Notes: a model not told the origin generated them from the letters alone. 64,000 bases of DNA from Pseudohalioglobus sediminis (GCF_008370495.1 NZ_VTUX01000004.1:248001-312000), one strand, 5' to 3'. Numbered from the stretch's first letter, positions 27,177 to 35,908 are shown. Numbers and translations: made by a program.

Positions 27177-27971
27177 CTAGAACAAGGAGTGATGCTGCCC
27201 GCCATCAATCACAATATTCTGACCCACTATAAAGCGTGACAATGGACTGCACAGCAGGGCCGCCATCGGCGCCATGTCGGCTGCGTCGGCGACGAAGCCG
27301 GCAGGGATTTTGTTGTTTTCCAGGAAGTGGTTCATGGCCACGTCTTCCTTTGGCTCAAGGCCGAAAGCGTCCGCATAGGTCAGCAGCAGTTCACTGGCAC
27401 CTTCAGTGGCGAACATGCCGGGAAGAATATTGTTAATACACACGCCGTACTGGGCGACCTCGCGCGAGACGCTGGCGGTGTAGTTGATCAGTGCGGAGCG
27501 CGCGGGGCCTGACATCAAGCGCCAGATCATGGGGTTCTTGGCAGAGAACGTGGCGATGTTGACGATACGGCCGAAGCCACGCTCCTTCATGCCAGGAATG
27601 TAGTGACGCATGATCTCGATCGGTGCGATCAGGGCTGTTTCCACCGAGTCGCGCCACATTTCCGGCGTGACCTTGAGGAAGTCGCCATTGGGAGCGGGGG
27701 GTTTGATGGTAATGGCCAGGATATCCGGGTCGGGGCAGGCCTTGAACAGGGCCTGGCGACCTTCTTCTTTGGAAGAGTCGGCGACCACGGGTGTGACGCT
27801 GGTGCCGTATTGCTCGCTGATCTCTTTCGCCGCATTGAGCAGGCGCTCTTCGCGGCGCGCTGTGATCACCAAATCGGCGCCGGCTTCCGCCAACCGCTCG
27901 GCGGTAGCGCGGCCCATACCGGCGCTGCCGCCAGCCATAATTGCTTTCTTGCCCTTGATTTGAAGGTCCAT
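27177..27971 (-). CDS. Divergent SDR-fold protein lacking the canonical catalytic triad
   Basis: 264-residue SDR fold with a modified cofactor loop AGGSAGMGRATA. The NNAG motif is replaced by TIKPPAPNG, the catalytic Ser region reads NIATFSA, and the Tyr-x-x-x-Lys position reads SGPARSAL, i.e. Ser and Arg. Framework segments (GRIVNIA, INNILPG, GQNIVIDGGQH) are intact, so it is not a decayed gene. It may be a non-redox SDR, use other residues, or be a partner subunit. GAGGAG precedes the ATG. It is 28 bp after the HCCA-isomerase-like gene in the same direction. Confidence 0.78.
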   Translation of the reverse strand: MDLQIKGKKAIMAGGSAGMGRATAERLAEAGADLVITARREERLLNAAKEISEQYGTSVTPVVADSSKEEGRQALFKACPDPDILAITIKPPAPNGDFLKVTPEMWRDSVETALIAPIEIMRHYIPGMKERGFGRIVNIATFSAKNPMIWRLMSGPARSALINYTASVSREVAQYGVCINNILPGMFATEGASELLLTYADAFGLEPKEDVAMNHFLENNKIPAGFVADAADMAPMAALLCSPLSRFIVGQNIVIDGGQHHSLF

Positions 27972-27999
27972 GTGGTCGCTCCTCTAGCGGTTCCTGTGA

Positions 28000-28644
28000 T
28001 TATTTCCTCAACCCATACTGGTCCAGGCGCCATCGCAGGGTGCTGATGCGGTCCTGGCCGAAGAAGGGTTCATTGCGCACCACCATGGTGGGTACCCCCC
28101 AGTGGCCTGCCGCATCCAGCGCTTGCTGGTTCTGTTCGATTTCCGCCAGGTGATCACCCTCGGCAATAGCGGCATCCAGTTCCACCAGGTCCAGGCCAGC
28201 GGAGGCAGCTGCCCTGTCGAGGTGGTCCCCCTGGTCCCAATCGTCCGTGCCGCCCATGATCAGTTGAGAAATGGCGGCGGCCAGGTCCAGTCCTTTGCCG
28301 CGGCGCTGCGCCTCCACACCGAGCTTGCACAAGCGGTAGATATAGGGTTGCTCCTCGGGCACGCTCAGGGTCTCCATATCCTGCACCACCGGGTCGGGTT
28401 TGGGCGGGAAACGGTAGGGAATATCCAGGTACTGAGCCCGGCGCTGCGCATCCATCATGATGTACAGCACGGGTTTGAGGTTTTCAGGGTCAAAGACTTT
28501 CTCCGGTGCCCGTACCGCAATGGGTAAGACCACTCGCAGGGCGATATCTACATCGTAGTCTTGCCGTAGTTGCAGCAGCTCCGGAATCGCCAGGTAGGAA
28601 TAGGGGCTGCGAAAGGACCAGTAGGTGTCGATAACTTCACTCAT
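28000..28644 (-). CDS. DsbA-family protein, 2-hydroxychromene-2-carboxylate isomerase-like
   Basis: 214-residue kappa-GST/HCCA-isomerase fold. The start YWSFRSPYSYLAIPE places Ser/Arg/Ser where DsbA has CxxC, as in glutathione-dependent isomerases. Later HWGVPTMVVRNEPFFGQDR matches the cis-Pro and C-terminal signature. It could act in aromatic ring catabolism or on other glutathione adducts. AGGAG precedes the ATG. It is first of a two-gene leftward unit with the divergent SDR. Confidence 0.82.
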   Translation of the reverse strand: MSEVIDTYWSFRSPYSYLAIPELLQLRQDYDVDIALRVVLPIAVRAPEKVFDPENLKPVLYIMMDAQRRAQYLDIPYRFPPKPDPVVQDMETLSVPEEQPYIYRLCKLGVEAQRRGKGLDLAAAISQLIMGGTDDWDQGDHLDRAAASAGLDLVELDAAIAEGDHLAEIEQNQQALDAAGHWGVPTMVVRNEPFFGQDRISTLRWRLDQYGLRK

Positions 28645-28762
28645 TGGATGCTCCTGTTGTTATATAGGTCTATCAGCGATAGCCATAACTGTAGCGGGTC
28701 AACACCACTAGTGACGAGAGCGGAGTTGGCCAATCACTATGCCAATCTGGCCAAACAGTCTG

Positions 28763-29785
28763 CTAGCTGCGCTGGCGATAGGCCGACGGTGGCTGACCAG
28801 TCCATTTCTTGAATGCGCGGCCAAAATCCGATGGATGCACGAACCCCAACTCGTAGCCGATGGCGGCAATGGGCGTGTCGGTCTCCCGGATCAGGCGACT
28901 GGCTACTGCCATTCGTACAGAGTCGAGTACGCCCTGGTAGGTGGTTCCCGACTCGGACAACTTCCGGCGCAGGCTTCGGGGAGACAGGTTCAGTAAACGG
29001 GCCGCGTCATCGAGCCTGGGGGGCGCGGACAGGTGGTCCAGCAACAGCGCCCTGAGCGCTCCTTCGAGGCTGGTTTCCGCATCGGCCTCACGTAACTGCT
29101 GCTCTGCCATCTCTGTCAGTAGCCGCAGGGTCTGTGGGTCGGCTCGGCCTATGGGGGTATCCAGGGCATGGCCGTCCAGGTGAAGGCTGCACTGTGTCTG
29201 GTGGAAGCGTACTGCAAAGGGAAAGTTCGAAGCCACTGTTTCGAAGTCCGCCGGCGGGGTGATGGGCATGTCCATGCGTTGCACCAGGTTGTCCCCGTCG
29301 AGTGCATCCGTGAAAAACCTGTTGAGGAAGAGGGCGAGTGAAGAGACAGCGAAGTAGGCCACCTGCTCGTGCTCCACGTGCAGGGTTATGTCGATGCGAG
29401 GTTGCCCCTCCTCGTCCATCATCTGCACAGTAAACACGCGGGTGATGATCTTGCTGTAGCGCGCAATCACCTGCAGTGCCCTGGCGATGTGGCCACTGTT
29501 GGCAGCCGCCAGCATGGGCAGGTTGGTTGCTGACCGGTCGCGCACTTCGACCAACTGCAGTGCAAAGTGAGGGTCCCCGGTTAACTGGAGCATACGCAGG
29601 ATAAACTGCTCGTGCTGCTCGATACTCAGGCGGTACCCCTCGTTGTTCAATTGCTCCACGCCAAAGTCCATGCCAGCGAATATCTGCTGGTCCGCAAACC
29701 CTTGCTCACGCAGGGCAAGATAAAACAGCCGGGGGAAATACGGCAGCAGAAGCGGCTCGGTGCGAGTGTAGAGAGGGTGGGCCAT
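28763..29785 (-). CDS. AraC-family regulator with arabinose-binding-type N-terminal domain
   Basis: 340-residue regulator starting at ATG 29785 (MAHPLYTRTEPLLLP); the frame opens farther upstream at 29839, inside a repeat. The N-terminal sensing domain covers ~200 residues, and the C-terminal DNA-binding domain contains LDDAARLLNLSPRSLRRKL and IAAIGYELGFVHPSDFGRAF with KWTGQPPSAYR. Upstream of, and same strand as, the isomerase/SDR pair, so probably their regulator. Its promoter region is occupied by repeat copy B. Confidence 0.87.
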   Translation of the reverse strand: MAHPLYTRTEPLLLPYFPRLFYLALREQGFADQQIFAGMDFGVEQLNNEGYRLSIEQHEQFILRMLQLTGDPHFALQLVEVRDRSATNLPMLAAANSGHIARALQVIARYSKIITRVFTVQMMDEEGQPRIDITLHVEHEQVAYFAVSSLALFLNRFFTDALDGDNLVQRMDMPITPPADFETVASNFPFAVRFHQTQCSLHLDGHALDTPIGRADPQTLRLLTEMAEQQLREADAETSLEGALRALLLDHLSAPPRLDDAARLLNLSPRSLRRKLSESGTTYQGVLDSVRMAVASRLIRETDTPIAAIGYELGFVHPSDFGRAFKKWTGQPPSAYRQRS

Positions 29786-29830
29786 GGCAATTCCGTTGAG
29801 TACCCGGGTAGAGTTTAACCCAAACGACGG

Positions 29831-30030
29831 TGCTGCCAAGTTGACTGCCCAAATCGGTAGAATTGGCCTACGAGCGCGTATAAATGGCGCTGATTTCTAC
29901 CAGTTATCACCTCTTACGCAGTATGGCTCTACTATTGATTCAACCTCAGCCACGGGGATATTGAAGATCTGATCGCAGAAAGACGCACGCCAACTAACCA
30001 TACCCATCGACTCCAGTCTCTGAGTCAGGG
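29831..30030 (+). repeat. ~200-bp dispersed repeat, copy B
   Basis: Left end TGCTGCCAAGTTGACTGCCC, then AAATCGGTAGAATTGG; middle TACGCAGTATGGCTCTACTA; right end CGACTCCAGTCTCTGAGTCA. It parallels copies A and C. It overlaps the 5' end of the AraC frame and probably its promoter. Confidence 0.55.
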
Positions 30031-30040
30031 CCCGGCTCTA

Positions 30041-30143
30041 CATCATTAACGGTGAACTCCGGCATTCATTAAACTGGTTTTTGAAGAGCGTTTAATGGAG
30101 AGAACACGTGTTTTCCCACGCAGGAATAGTCATAGGCATACCC
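30041..30143 (+). repeat. Hairpin-SD leader repeat E, copy 1
   Basis: Contains CATTAAAC (left arm) and GTTTAATG (right arm) flanking a 15-nt loop, then GGAGAG and a GTG that opens a short frame beginning with residues FSHAGIVIGIP. Copy 2 (38503-38602) is alike over the whole length, and in the short frame the differences are mostly synonymous. The frame here runs about 36 codons to a stop. It follows repeat B by 10 bp. Confidence 0.5.
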
Positions 30144-30467
30144 TTGTGGGAGCTGGCTCGCGCTCAGCTTCGTAGGAGTCTCAGGATGAGTGCGTTCAAT
30201 GGGTGGAGCAGGGCGTTTGCTTGATTTTGGGAGGCCAGATTTCCTTGGCCTGAATAAGTCAAGTTGTCAGCTCCATAGATAACGCTGACGGGCCTGTTTT
30301 CATTCGCGGCAGCTTTTCTGTTCGCCACTGTGTTCTATCGCGAGTGAGAGTATCGTTGCTCGCCCACCATCAAAGCGATGGATAATTAGCCTGGGCATTG
30401 CCGGCACTGGCCGGATGCGGGCGCTGGGATAACCGGCCATACGGAATCAGCGCAGCCTGACCGCGTT
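30144..30467. other. Non-coding gap
   Basis: Apart from the tail of the short frame from repeat E copy 1, I see no gene, tRNA or clear hairpin here. Composition is mixed and unremarkable. Confidence 0.4.
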
Positions 30468-30692
30468 TTACCGACCAAGCCTGGCGGCATCACGACGCGC
30501 CCTTTTGGTCAGCGGCCTGCCATTTTCATCCACGGTGGGTTTGGGCTTTTCGCCCTTTGCGGTTTTGGATGCGCGGCTGACGGCAATCAGCTTCAGGGTT
30601 TCCCTGTCGCCCAGTTTGGTCGCGTTCTTTTCCAGGGTATTCAGCTCTTCAAAGCTGTACACGTCGTTCTTCAGTTTCTCTATTCTGTCCAT
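30468..30692 (-). CDS. Small basic protein, unknown function
   Basis: 74-residue protein starting at ATG 30692 (GGAG about ten bases upstream; the frame opens at 30719). The N-terminal half is helical (RIEKLKNDVYSFEELNTLEKNATKLGD). The C-terminal half is Lys/Arg-rich (KTAKGEKPKP, PLTKRARRDAARLGR), suggesting nucleic-acid or ribosome contact. I do not recognise a family. It is just outside the putative island boundary at 30766. Confidence 0.6.
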   Translation of the reverse strand: MDRIEKLKNDVYSFEELNTLEKNATKLGDRETLKLIAVSRASKTAKGEKPKPTVDENGRPLTKRARRDAARLGR

Positions 30693-30765
30693 ATGATGCT
30701 CGCTCCAGCGCCGGGGCATAGACCTGTGTGCTCGCTATGCCCAGGTGATTCAAATTTTTGGGAAA

Positions 30766-30826
30766 TGGTGGGCCCAGAAGGGCTTGATCGGCGCCGCCTT
30801 CGGCCTTCGATCTGTCGATTATGAGT
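30766..30826 (-). other. Decayed 3' half of tRNA-CAT (possible attachment-site copy)
   Basis: The minus strand reads ACTCATAATCGACAG, TCGAAGG, a 16-nt insertion, then TCAAGCCCTTCTGGGCCCACCA in pieces. This is the tRNA at 39426-39502 from its anticodon loop to the CCA end, with point changes and one insertion in the T arm. The last 15 bases are identical. The 5' half is absent. Same orientation as the intact tRNA and 8.6 kb away. Confidence 0.6.
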
Positions 30827-30896
30827 AGAATCGGCCCCCATGAACACATATATCGGAATTACTTCAGCTCTGAGGACTAACTTGGCAGAACCCCGA

Positions 30897-32288
30897 TCAT
30901 AACTGGGGTGGCGGGACAGGCATGTCTAACTGGCGTAGTGCCACACCATCAAGCAGCAAGCCGCGATACTGAAAGCGCCAGGCGCCATCTGCTTTTACAA
31001 AACGATCCTGATAGCGAATATGCCATGTCAGCACCCGGTCCGGCTGTCCGTCTTCGTGAAGCAGGATGTGATGAGCGGTGCAGTAGGTTTCGGCGCTGGC
31101 GGTTTTGCCGCTGACGTCGGCCAGCAGCTGGTGAACGACATGATGCGTGCGCTGGTAAAACGCCTGCAATCTGGCCGGCACATCACACACGGCATCCAGA
31201 CCTTCAATTTTGAACCCGGGTCCCTGTATGACAATATCGTCAGTCATAATGGCGCGCAAAATCTCCGGGCTATTGGCGTCATTAGCGCGGGCATAGCGAT
31301 ATGCCAGCTCGGCAAGCTCCGGCATGCTTGCCGCGTCAGGGCCGAGGCTCACCGGCTTCACAGTGCCGATGCGCTTGTCAAAGTCGATGACCATAGCCTG
31401 TATCGCGCGGGCAATATCCCCGCGCCGAAAGCCAAGCAATTCGGCTTCTTCGGTACCGGGCTCATAGCAGATAACATTGCCCCGCCCTTGCAAAATCGCG
31501 CTGTCGGGCAGCATCGGGTGTTCTTCATCCAGCGCAGGAAGTTGTTGCGGATTACCGGCAGCGGCGAAAAAAAGCTGGAAGAATTCTGCGAAATCGAGAT
31601 TTTCGTCTCCCAGCAGGTAAGACGTGCCGCCTGTGCCGCGCTCCAATGCTCCGGCAATCGCTTCCGACAGCGAAAGCACCGATATGAAATTCGTGCCGCC
31701 TGCCGGGCCGAAGGGTTTGATATTGGGATACAGGTTGCGCGCATAATTGATATAGGCATCGAACATGTCGCTCGCCATACCCTCATGCAGCCCCACAACG
31801 AAAGAGGCATTTAGGCTCATGGCGCGAAAGCCGTTATCCGATAACGCGCACACGGCCTTGTCAGAGATATCACGCGAGCGGACATAGGCATCGCTGTCGA
31901 TCTTCTCCGGCAATATTTGGGGATAGAAACTACCGATATTGATGAAGGTTTTTACACCTGCAGTCTTCGCCAGTGCCGCAAATTCCGGAATTTTTTCTGC
32001 ATTGGCTTGCAAATAATACGCATCGGCATCCTTGCCCGGTTCGATGCCTTCAGGCAGATGGCGGCTATCATTACCGGCCGCAAACACGATCCCCTCAAAA
32101 CCTTCAAGGTCCGACTGAGCAAACGTGCCATCCAGATAATTGCCCTGCAACCATTCCAGTTTTTCCAGCCCTGCTCCCTTCGCTGGAGGATTGCGCGAAG
32201 AAATAGCAACGTCATGGCCCCGTGATTGCAGGTACAACGCTGCGTGACCACCGATCGCGCCTGTACCGCCCACTACCAAAATTTTCAT
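30897..32288 (-). CDS. NAD-dependent epimerase/reductase fused to a SnoaL/NTF2-like domain
   Basis: 463-residue two-domain protein. Residues 1-~300 form an extended-SDR/NmrA-like Rossmann domain (KILVVGGTGAIGGHAALYL, FAAGNDSR, FINIGSFYPQ). The canonical Tyr-x-x-x-Lys is not clear. Residues ~330-463 form a SnoaL-like ring (YRYARANDANSPEILRAIM, FKIEGLDAV, HHVVHQLL, WHIRYQDRFVKADGAWRFQYRG). The SnoaL part resembles those beside steroid or polyketide enzymes. Having both parts in one chain suggests sequential action on one ligand. First gene inside the candidate island. Confidence 0.8.
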   Translation of the reverse strand: MKILVVGGTGAIGGHAALYLQSRGHDVAISSRNPPAKGAGLEKLEWLQGNYLDGTFAQSDLEGFEGIVFAAGNDSRHLPEGIEPGKDADAYYLQANAEKIPEFAALAKTAGVKTFINIGSFYPQILPEKIDSDAYVRSRDISDKAVCALSDNGFRAMSLNASFVVGLHEGMASDMFDAYINYARNLYPNIKPFGPAGGTNFISVLSLSEAIAGALERGTGGTSYLLGDENLDFAEFFQLFFAAAGNPQQLPALDEEHPMLPDSAILQGRGNVICYEPGTEEAELLGFRRGDIARAIQAMVIDFDKRIGTVKPVSLGPDAASMPELAELAYRYARANDANSPEILRAIMTDDIVIQGPGFKIEGLDAVCDVPARLQAFYQRTHHVVHQLLADVSGKTASAETYCTAHHILLHEDGQPDRVLTWHIRYQDRFVKADGAWRFQYRGLLLDGVALRQLDMPVPPPQL

Positions 32289-32343
32289 AAATCAATTCTG
32301 CGCTGATTCATATTGATCCCCCGTAAGGGGCATCCCGTCACAC

Positions 32344-32883
32344 TTATGACACCTCGGCAATACTTCCCGGCTCCGTATCGGCGCCCATCTCCCTCAATGC
32401 ACGGCGCAATTCGTACTGCTGGCTGACATCGTGAATCTCTACTACCAGCACGACCTCGTCGTCATCTTTGGGCTTGGTTCGCGCTCTCACATTCGCCGGG
32501 CGCCAGGACAGCATGCCGCTCACGCTGATAACAATGGCGGCAACCACGGGTATCGCCAGTAGTGTGGTGGCCGTGTCTCTGGAGACCAGGCCACTGGTGT
32601 GCAGCAAGTGCATGGAAATTATGCCGATTATGATAAGTGCAAAGGCGATCAAGGTGCGCTTGATCTGTGTTTTTTGCAGGGTCCAACCGCTGGCGTTGTG
32701 TTTGAAACGATTGCGGTGCCGGTTCGGTGGGGCTGAATGCAGGTTATAGTAGCTGATTTGTGAAGCTTCGATACCAAATCGGATACAAAGCGACATGGCA
32801 GCAGAGCGAGCGCTGCGGGCGTCGGCAAACACGGCCTCCACACGAGAGGGAAAGTTTTCATCCAGAAGGGTGCCTTGTTGCAT
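32344..32883 (-). CDS. Two-helix membrane protein, unknown function
   Basis: 179-residue protein. The N-terminal ~60 residues are soluble (RVEAVFADARSARSAAMSL, reminiscent of ACT-like or general-stress folds). Two membrane helices follow (LIAFALIIIGIISMHLL and LLAIPVVAAIVISVSGML). The C-terminal domain reads DDEVVLVVEIHDVSQQYELRRALREMGAD, which resembles the small ferredoxin-like folds of proteins that regulate channels. GAGGAG lies just before the ATG at 32883. It is 55 bp after the SDR-SnoaL start region in the same direction. No family recognised. Confidence 0.65.
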   Translation of the reverse strand: MQQGTLLDENFPSRVEAVFADARSARSAAMSLCIRFGIEASQISYYNLHSAPPNRHRNRFKHNASGWTLQKTQIKRTLIAFALIIIGIISMHLLHTSGLVSRDTATTLLAIPVVAAIVISVSGMLSWRPANVRARTKPKDDDEVVLVVEIHDVSQQYELRRALREMGADTEPGSIAEVS

Positions 32884-33060
32884 CACTCTCCTCTGCAGGT
32901 ATTGCTTCTTACACGAGGTTCAGGCTACTCCCAATCTGCCCCATAGGGAAGCGCTGTGGACCGGGCCTGTGAACCAGCCTGCCTGGCACTGTTCCAATCC
33001 GGTTGTTGACCTGGCAATACCAGCTAGCGAGTAGGGTAAGCCGGTCATTTCTCCTCTGCG

Positions 33061-33221
33061 TGTAGATTTGCATCGAATTCTGATCCATTTTTGCCCGATA
33101 TTTGCAAATTGCGATGACCCATAGCTGCGTTATTTCACAGACGGATATCAGTCAGTTCGCGACTTGGCTGCGGGTCAATGTTCAATGCACTTGCCGGGTC
33201 AGATCTGAATGCAAATCAACA
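33061..33221. mobile_element. 161-bp MITE-like element, copy 1
   Basis: Terminal inverted repeats TGTAGATTTGCATCGAATTC and (right end, reversed) TGTTGATTTGCATTCAGATC match at most positions. The flanks CTGCG and CTGCT suggest a 5-bp target duplication with one change. Copy 2 at 35226-35386 has the same length, orientation and about 15 differences. Non-coding. It ends 8 bp from the M14 peptidase stop codon. Confidence 0.75.
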
Positions 33222-33229
33222 CTGCTTCA

Positions 33230-34930
33230 TCAAAGTTTGACACTTGCCCTTACTGTCCCGGAGCGCTCCTGTCGGGCGCTGAGCTCAATCTCGGTGCCCG
33301 GTGCCGCCTTTACCAGCCACTCTGCACGGGCCCTGCTGTCCTTGCCGTCCGTGGCATCGAAACCGGTGCCGAGAAATACCGGAGATGCCATCATGCCCAC
33401 CCTGCCCTCAAGGTGGCCGATCTCTTCCCGGCTTTTGCCGCGCAACAGCTCGGCCGATGCTGGCAGGCCTATTTCTGCAACGATCTCGCGTGAGACCTTG
33501 TTCTCTATCGCTTTGTCGCTGCCGGCTGTTGAAAGATAGCCGCTGTTTTCTACCACCAGTCGCAGCAGGAATGTGTCCTCGCCCAGTTTTGTCGCGCTAG
33601 CCTCTACCAGTTCCAGTTTTGCTGTCATCAAGGCCTGGTAGACAAACCATTCAGGGAAGGGGGCTACCTCCTTTTCCAGAAGATGTAATGGTGGGTTGTG
33701 GAAAGAGTTCATGATATCCCAGCCGCCGATCTCCAGTTTCCCCAGCTGGGGATGGTCAAATTCATACCAGTCGACATAGGCCGTGCCTGGGGACTCGCGA
33801 TCAAAGAATCGAAACAGGGTCAGGTCATCTGCTGAATCGTGGTCGAACAGCCAATCGGAGTATTTGACGCCACTCATATCCACGCCGGCGGTTCGATGAG
33901 GAGCCCAGTATTCTACTGTCCAGAAGTATATACCCAGGTGCTCGTACACCCAGTCAGAACCGCCGGTAATGTTCTGCTTTGGATGGTAACGAAAGTCGTG
34001 GTAAATGCTGATAGCAGGATAGCCGGTGAGTTCCTCCCCCTTCGCACCAACGGACTTGTAAGCTCGCAGGTCGTTGATGGGAAGGTCATCATCGGGAGCG
34101 TTGCTGGAGGCGCGCAACAGCACACCGGAGAACGTGTGACCAGAGACCGCCGAGACGATGTTGCCGTGTGTGGTAATGAAATCACCGAGGGCGCGCGTCT
34201 CGGGTTCTGAGAAAGGTGCCGGTCCGGCGCCCATCTGCTTGCCTTCCGGTGCCCAGTTGGCCGGGAAATTGCGGTTCAGGTCAAGGCCTTCACGCGGCGC
34301 GGTGTGCGTGACCATCACGCCGTCGTATTCGCTTAACTCACCCTCGCGATAAAGACGATAGAAATTTCCCTCGAAGTCATCGGGCGCCCGGCGCACCAGC
34401 AATTTGGGCTCTTCAGGGTGGCATTTCCATGGACCGTGGGGGTCAGCCTGTCGCATGTAGAGCACACGTCCATCGCCGTCCACATCCCTGACATCCAGGC
34501 CTTCAACCTGCGCTTCGGCATGGGGATAGGGCCGCACCGACGAACGCACCTTGCGGTTGATCTCACTCAGAGCCCACTCCGCGCCATCCGGATTCACTCG
34601 CGGACAGACGTAGAAAGTACGCGTGTTAAGGCAATGCGTGATGGCCTTGTCCGTGCCGAAGCCGGACACCATTTTCTCAATGTGGTACAGGCATGCCGTA
34701 GAGGCGGTGACCTCTACCGAGTGAATATTGCCATCTATCCAGACAGCGGGCTTCTCTGCCGCGGGTCCTGTTTTTGTGTTAGTCAGGGTAATCACCCAGA
34801 TATCCCGCCCTTCGAAGGACTTTCCAATGGACTCCAGGGCTACAAGATCGGGGTAAGCCTGCGCATAGTCATGCAACAGTTCAGACATCTCCTGGTGGCG
34901 ATAGAAACGATCGAAAGCGACATCGGGCAT
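33230..34930 (-). CDS. M14 zinc carboxypeptidase-like protein
   Basis: 566-residue peptidase of the M14 family. Zinc ligands can be seen as GNIHSVEVTAS (HxxE) and, about 100 residues later, HTAPREGLDLNRNFPANW with its metal/substrate residues, then SGHTFSGVLLR. The catalytic Glu is likely in TVEYWAP. There is no signal peptide, so a cytosolic enzyme trimming peptide or gamma-glutamyl/peptidoglycan ends is plausible. The C-terminal ~130 residues form an added beta domain. The ATG at 34930 has AGGA eight bases upstream. The gene lies between two direct MITE copies. Confidence 0.83.
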   Translation of the reverse strand: MPDVAFDRFYRHQEMSELLHDYAQAYPDLVALESIGKSFEGRDIWVITLTNTKTGPAAEKPAVWIDGNIHSVEVTASTACLYHIEKMVSGFGTDKAITHCLNTRTFYVCPRVNPDGAEWALSEINRKVRSSVRPYPHAEAQVEGLDVRDVDGDGRVLYMRQADPHGPWKCHPEEPKLLVRRAPDDFEGNFYRLYREGELSEYDGVMVTHTAPREGLDLNRNFPANWAPEGKQMGAGPAPFSEPETRALGDFITTHGNIVSAVSGHTFSGVLLRASSNAPDDDLPINDLRAYKSVGAKGEELTGYPAISIYHDFRYHPKQNITGGSDWVYEHLGIYFWTVEYWAPHRTAGVDMSGVKYSDWLFDHDSADDLTLFRFFDRESPGTAYVDWYEFDHPQLGKLEIGGWDIMNSFHNPPLHLLEKEVAPFPEWFVYQALMTAKLELVEASATKLGEDTFLLRLVVENSGYLSTAGSDKAIENKVSREIVAEIGLPASAELLRGKSREEIGHLEGRVGMMASPVFLGTGFDATDGKDSRARAEWLVKAAPGTEIELSARQERSGTVRASVKL

Positions 34931-34998
34931 GGGCAGGATCCTGTGTAGTTGGGCAAAACGGTGCGAAAGCGCTGGCTGCATTCTAGCCGATTCGAAGG

Positions 34999-35222
34999 TG
35001 CTGCCAACCTAATCGGAGCAGGTTGATAGAATCGGCTCATGAGTACTGCCAGGTTAATCGCCCAAAATTGCTAACCTCGGCCTATGAATACCTACAAGCG
35101 GCATCGAATCCCGCCGTAGATCATCAGCTAGGTCGTCTGGCTTTCCGGTGGCTTTAATCTTAATCACCGTGTTACAGAGGTTCTGAGAGCCACACACCCA
35201 CCGACTCCAGTCTATGAGTCAG
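34999..35222 (+). repeat. ~200-bp dispersed repeat, copy C (with tandem left end)
   Basis: The left-end motif occurs twice, at 34999 (GTGCTGCCAACCTAATCGG ... TAGAATCGG) and at 35045 (CTGCCAGGTTAATCGCCCAA). The right end CCGACTCCAGTCTATGAGTC runs straight into the target site of MITE copy 2. It fills the upstream region of the M14 gene. Confidence 0.55.
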
Positions 35223-35225
35223 TAC

Positions 35226-35386
35226 TGCAGATTTGTATCGAATTCTGGTCCATTTTTGCGCGATATTTGCAACTTTTGATGACCCATACCTGAGTTATTT
35301 CACAGGCGGATATCAGGCAGTTGGCGATCTGGCTTCGGGTCAATGTTCAATGCAATTGCCGGGTCAGATCTGAATGCAAATCAACA
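35226..35386. mobile_element. 161-bp MITE-like element, copy 2
   Basis: Same element and orientation as copy 1. Flanks AGTAC and GGTAC suggest a 5-bp target duplication with one mismatch. It is inserted at the right edge of repeat copy C. Confidence 0.75.
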
Positions 35387-35412
35387 GGTACACCTTATCT
35401 AGCACCGCCCTC

Positions 35413-35646
35413 TCAATAGGCTGGATTCGCATTCGCCATCGGAATTACAGTTGCAAGAACGCCCACTGTAGCCACGAGGAGGGCTAGCCAGAGGATGTAG
35501 CCTCGTCGCCGCAAACGTTGCCCCGCTTGCTGTAGAGAGGTATCCAACCGTGCGTAAGTGTCAGGTTTCCGTCGCTTAAAGCTGTCGTTAACAGCTCTCG
35601 ATTCGTGCGCTTTGCTGGTTTGGTCGTAACCTGAATGTGTGGGCAT
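35413..35646 (-). CDS. Small single-helix membrane protein, unknown
   Basis: 77 residues from ATG 35646 (the frame opens at 35673). A hydrophilic, basic N-terminus (SFKRRKPDTYARLD, RLRRRG) precedes one membrane helix (YILWLALLVATVGVLATVIPMA) near the C-terminus, giving a tail-anchored layout. No family recognised. Coding is plausible but not proven; the intergenic setting is repeat-rich. Confidence 0.45.
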   Translation of the reverse strand: MPTHSGYDQTSKAHESRAVNDSFKRRKPDTYARLDTSLQQAGQRLRRRGYILWLALLVATVGVLATVIPMANANPAY

Positions 35647-35908
35647 AGCTCCGGCTCCCAAGTTTGACTGCAAGAATAAATTGCCATCGTGGTTGTGGTG
35701 CGGATATGGCTGACTAAGCTAATGTTTTGGCCGATATCGACAGCACGATGGGCTTTAATCCGCTATTAGGTGTAAAAGCGGACCTGCTAAATCTGACGCT
35801 GCTTGTCAGATAACATTCAAGCTATTACACGTAAGACCTTTGTATGTAGGTGCCAGGGTGTCCCACTAACTCAGTCTGCGTCTTTCCATCTAGCTCTGGA
35901 CGCAGTAC

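Noticed and set aside
30041-30143. Repeat E as integron attC site
   Set aside because: ATTAAAC and GTTTAAT do not fit the RYYYAAC/GTTRRRY core, and no integron integrase or cassette array is present.
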